A stretch of DNA of 45,571 nt from Fomitopsis serialis. Taxonomy: Eukaryota > Basidiomycota > Agaricomycetes > Polyporales > Fomitopsidaceae. Positions 44,039 to 45,571 of the stretch are shown here, one piece after another. The notes under the pieces were generated by a model. The model did not search any database and had not been told where the DNA came from. It was given only the letters and a program-made list of their open reading frames with translations. The position numbers were made by a program, and so were the translations under genes. Numbering within the stretch: the stretch's first letter is position 1; each line of letters begins with the position of its first letter. The stretch spans positions 1-45,571 of the forward strand of contig NW_025955284.1 of NCBI RefSeq assembly GCF_022376445.1, written 5' to 3'.

Positions 44039-45571
44039 TCAGCGGTGCACGCTCGGCGATCCCGGCTGACCGCGATCACTTGCCAACTCCTCTGCCTCGT
44101 CCAACGTTGCGATGTACGCGCGCAAACCCCGGGCCTGATAGTCGAGGACCTGCATCCGTGCATTGATGTGTCGGAGCTCATCGTACGCAGCTTGGTACAA
44201 CCTGGTGCCTTGGTATACATCCAACCGGGTGCCGTTCGAATGGCTGACTTCAGCGGAGGAAGCCACCATTGTCGATCGCCGTAATGCATCTGGCCATGAC
44301 ACCTCCGGCTTGGGGATGTCGACTCGCCCTCGTCCTCCTTCGTCCCCCGGGAGATCTTGCCCGACGTCGTCGTCCTGAACAGTATGTCGACCGCCTCCCA
44401 CTGTCGCTGACTCGGAACGGCTGTGACGAGGGCCTTTGGTGTGGTCAGACGGCTGTGGGCTCTCGCGGAGTTCCGCGTCTTCTTCAGTATCTTGTGGGGC
44501 TTCCACCCCAGTCGCACGATCCTCCTCTTCAGGACGGCCAGCTGTCTCCTCCTCGCCTATTTCGACTCCCGCAGCCAAGGTCACGGACGGTCCATCCGGC
44601 GACATCGCGGTGTGCTCCACCTCCGCGGGTCCCCATGCGTGACGCCTGCATTGGGAGCCGCTTGCACGCCGTTCTCCTCATCAAGCGATGGTTTAGACGG
44701 CCCCAGCACTTCGACACGCTGTCGCTTCGCGTGGCCTGGATTGTGTGAGCCTGCATCGTAAAGTCGGATAAGTCGCACACACCGTCAGATGTAACATATC
44801 GCCGCTCTCCCGCCTTCCACGAACATGCCAGTTGGTATTCGAGGCACCGTGCACACTCCGACGCCCCCGCCTCTACAGTGCACTGCGCTCCACTGGGCAG
44901 CCCCATGCAGTTGTCGCATAGCTGTAGTCCACCGTCAGCGAGTGTGGTACGAGAGTGAGAACGTCGATGCATACCTGCTCGGATATTTGCGCGGAACCTT
45001 CCCCGACCTCGCCCTCCTCCATGTCCATGGCCTTTCGCTTACCACTCGCTTCCCTCCTCATTGGATCTGAATCTGCGTTGGCAGAAGGGGACACCGGTTT
45101 GACTATTTTCACCTTCCTCCCCGGTGGTCCCGGTGGTCCGACCTTCGCGACTGTTCCGTCGGGGGCCAGGATCGGCGAGATCTCCGGCTGCTGCGTTGCA
45201 GGCTCGGGCCGTGGCGTGGGCCGTGGTGTGGGCCGTGGTGTGCGACGCTTCATTTCAGACAGCTCCGCGTCAGGTCGCAGTGGAAACGAACAGGAGACGT
45301 AACGCACCGCTCCTCTCGGTGGGTCGCTCGCGGTATAGATCACACTGTCAGTGGGGAACGACGGTCCCAACCATGCTTTCAAGTCTACGGGGCCCGCTCG
45401 TGAACCTTCATCATAGCATCCTTCAGGCGGTCGCCACCTCCTCGGCATGCGCTCCGTGGGGTGGTTCCCTCGATGGGCGAGGTACAGATCCTGTAGTCAT
45501 CATGTCAGGCCATACGTCGCGGCCAATAGGTCGTCACACTCACCTGAAGCTGCTTGTACCCCACTATCCAA
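44039..45571 (-). CDS. Array gene F: Zn2Cys6-like protein, 5' end outside window
   Basis: Partial; the N-terminus lies beyond the right edge. Exon ends IVGYKQLQ, then an intron (GTGAGT...GACTACAG, about 45543-45491), then DLYLAHRGNHPTERMPRRWR, a repeated PRPTPRPTPRP stretch, PPGPPGRKVKIVKPVSPS and a KRKAMDMEEGE patch. After an intron (GTATGC...GACTACAG) comes LCDNC-x9-C-x8/9-CARC-x6-C (about 44800-44930). Next is KRQRVEVLG, and the C-terminus has a helical region, YDELRHINARMQVLDYQARG...YIATLDEAEELASDRG. One base appears missing at ACCCGC near 44628, and a 32-nt intron near 44785 is unusually short, so details are uncertain. Same plan as the other array genes: cluster, basic patch, helix. Confidence 0.68.

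Noticed and set aside
43732..44517. 261-codon minus-strand frame
   Set aside because: It overlaps gene F in another frame and has no acidic/coiled-coil pattern; the frame ending at 44039 fits the family.

Overview
The window looks like nuclear DNA of a basidiomycete fungus, most likely an Agaricomycete. Coding sequence is GC-rich and broken by many short GT-AG introns of about 40-65 nt with CTNAC-like branch sites. Some stretches are strongly CpG-poor, as expected for methylated fungal transposon relics. Several six-cysteine clusters of the fungal Zn2Cys6 type are present. No prokaryotic operon structure, rRNA, tRNA or CRISPR array was seen. Nothing could be searched, so splice sites are read by eye and all names rest on motifs.

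Left part (1-9.1 kb): an SNF2-like helicase gene (minus strand) and an unrecognised minus-strand gene (5.6-8.45 kb). Both carry several apparent one-base frameshifts. They are accompanied by a palindromic repeat, GGTGCGCC-NNN-GGCGCACC, which lies inside a 454-bp helicase intron, fills the spacer between the genes and, as a half-site, forms a 49-bp tandem array at 8.8-9.1 kb. Middle part (9.2-18.1 kb): a CpG-depleted relic block; a 3.7-kb foldback element with arms of about 1.6 kb packed with TCCGGCCGGA and ACCGAGCTCGGT palindromes; then a 63-bp satellite whose unit carries the palindrome ATCGTT-CATG-AACGAT.

Right part (18.8-45.6 kb): two tandem copies of a small acidic-tailed gene with the same five-exon layout, including an 18-nt microexon; two large plus-strand genes of unknown function (22.1-27.3 and 27.8-33.0 kb) that look nuclear; and a head-to-tail minus-strand array of six related genes (A-F, 34-45.6 kb). 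Five of the six encode a Zn2Cys6-like cluster, usually followed by a basic nuclear-localisation-like stretch and a coiled coil. A-C share an N-terminal domain with a W-x3-(E/N)WPELL...SRWPG signature (partial in D). Gene A has this domain without the zinc cluster.

The most interesting signal links these parts. The satellite palindrome recurs as single copies (consensus RYATCGTT-NNNN-AACGATRY) through the right half only. It lies in unusually long introns of the two large genes, and in the promoter spacers of the array, where it sits 232, 223 and 232 bp upstream of the ATGs of A, B and C and about 104 bp upstream of E. A plausible but unproven reading is a self-contained locus of nuclear DNA-binding proteins with its own dispersed operator-like site. 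The alternative is a MITE-like palindrome that spreads into introns and promoters.

Caution: at least ten apparent one-base deletions interrupt otherwise good reading frames, many at C/G runs. They fit indel errors of a long-read assembly at least as well as true gene decay.
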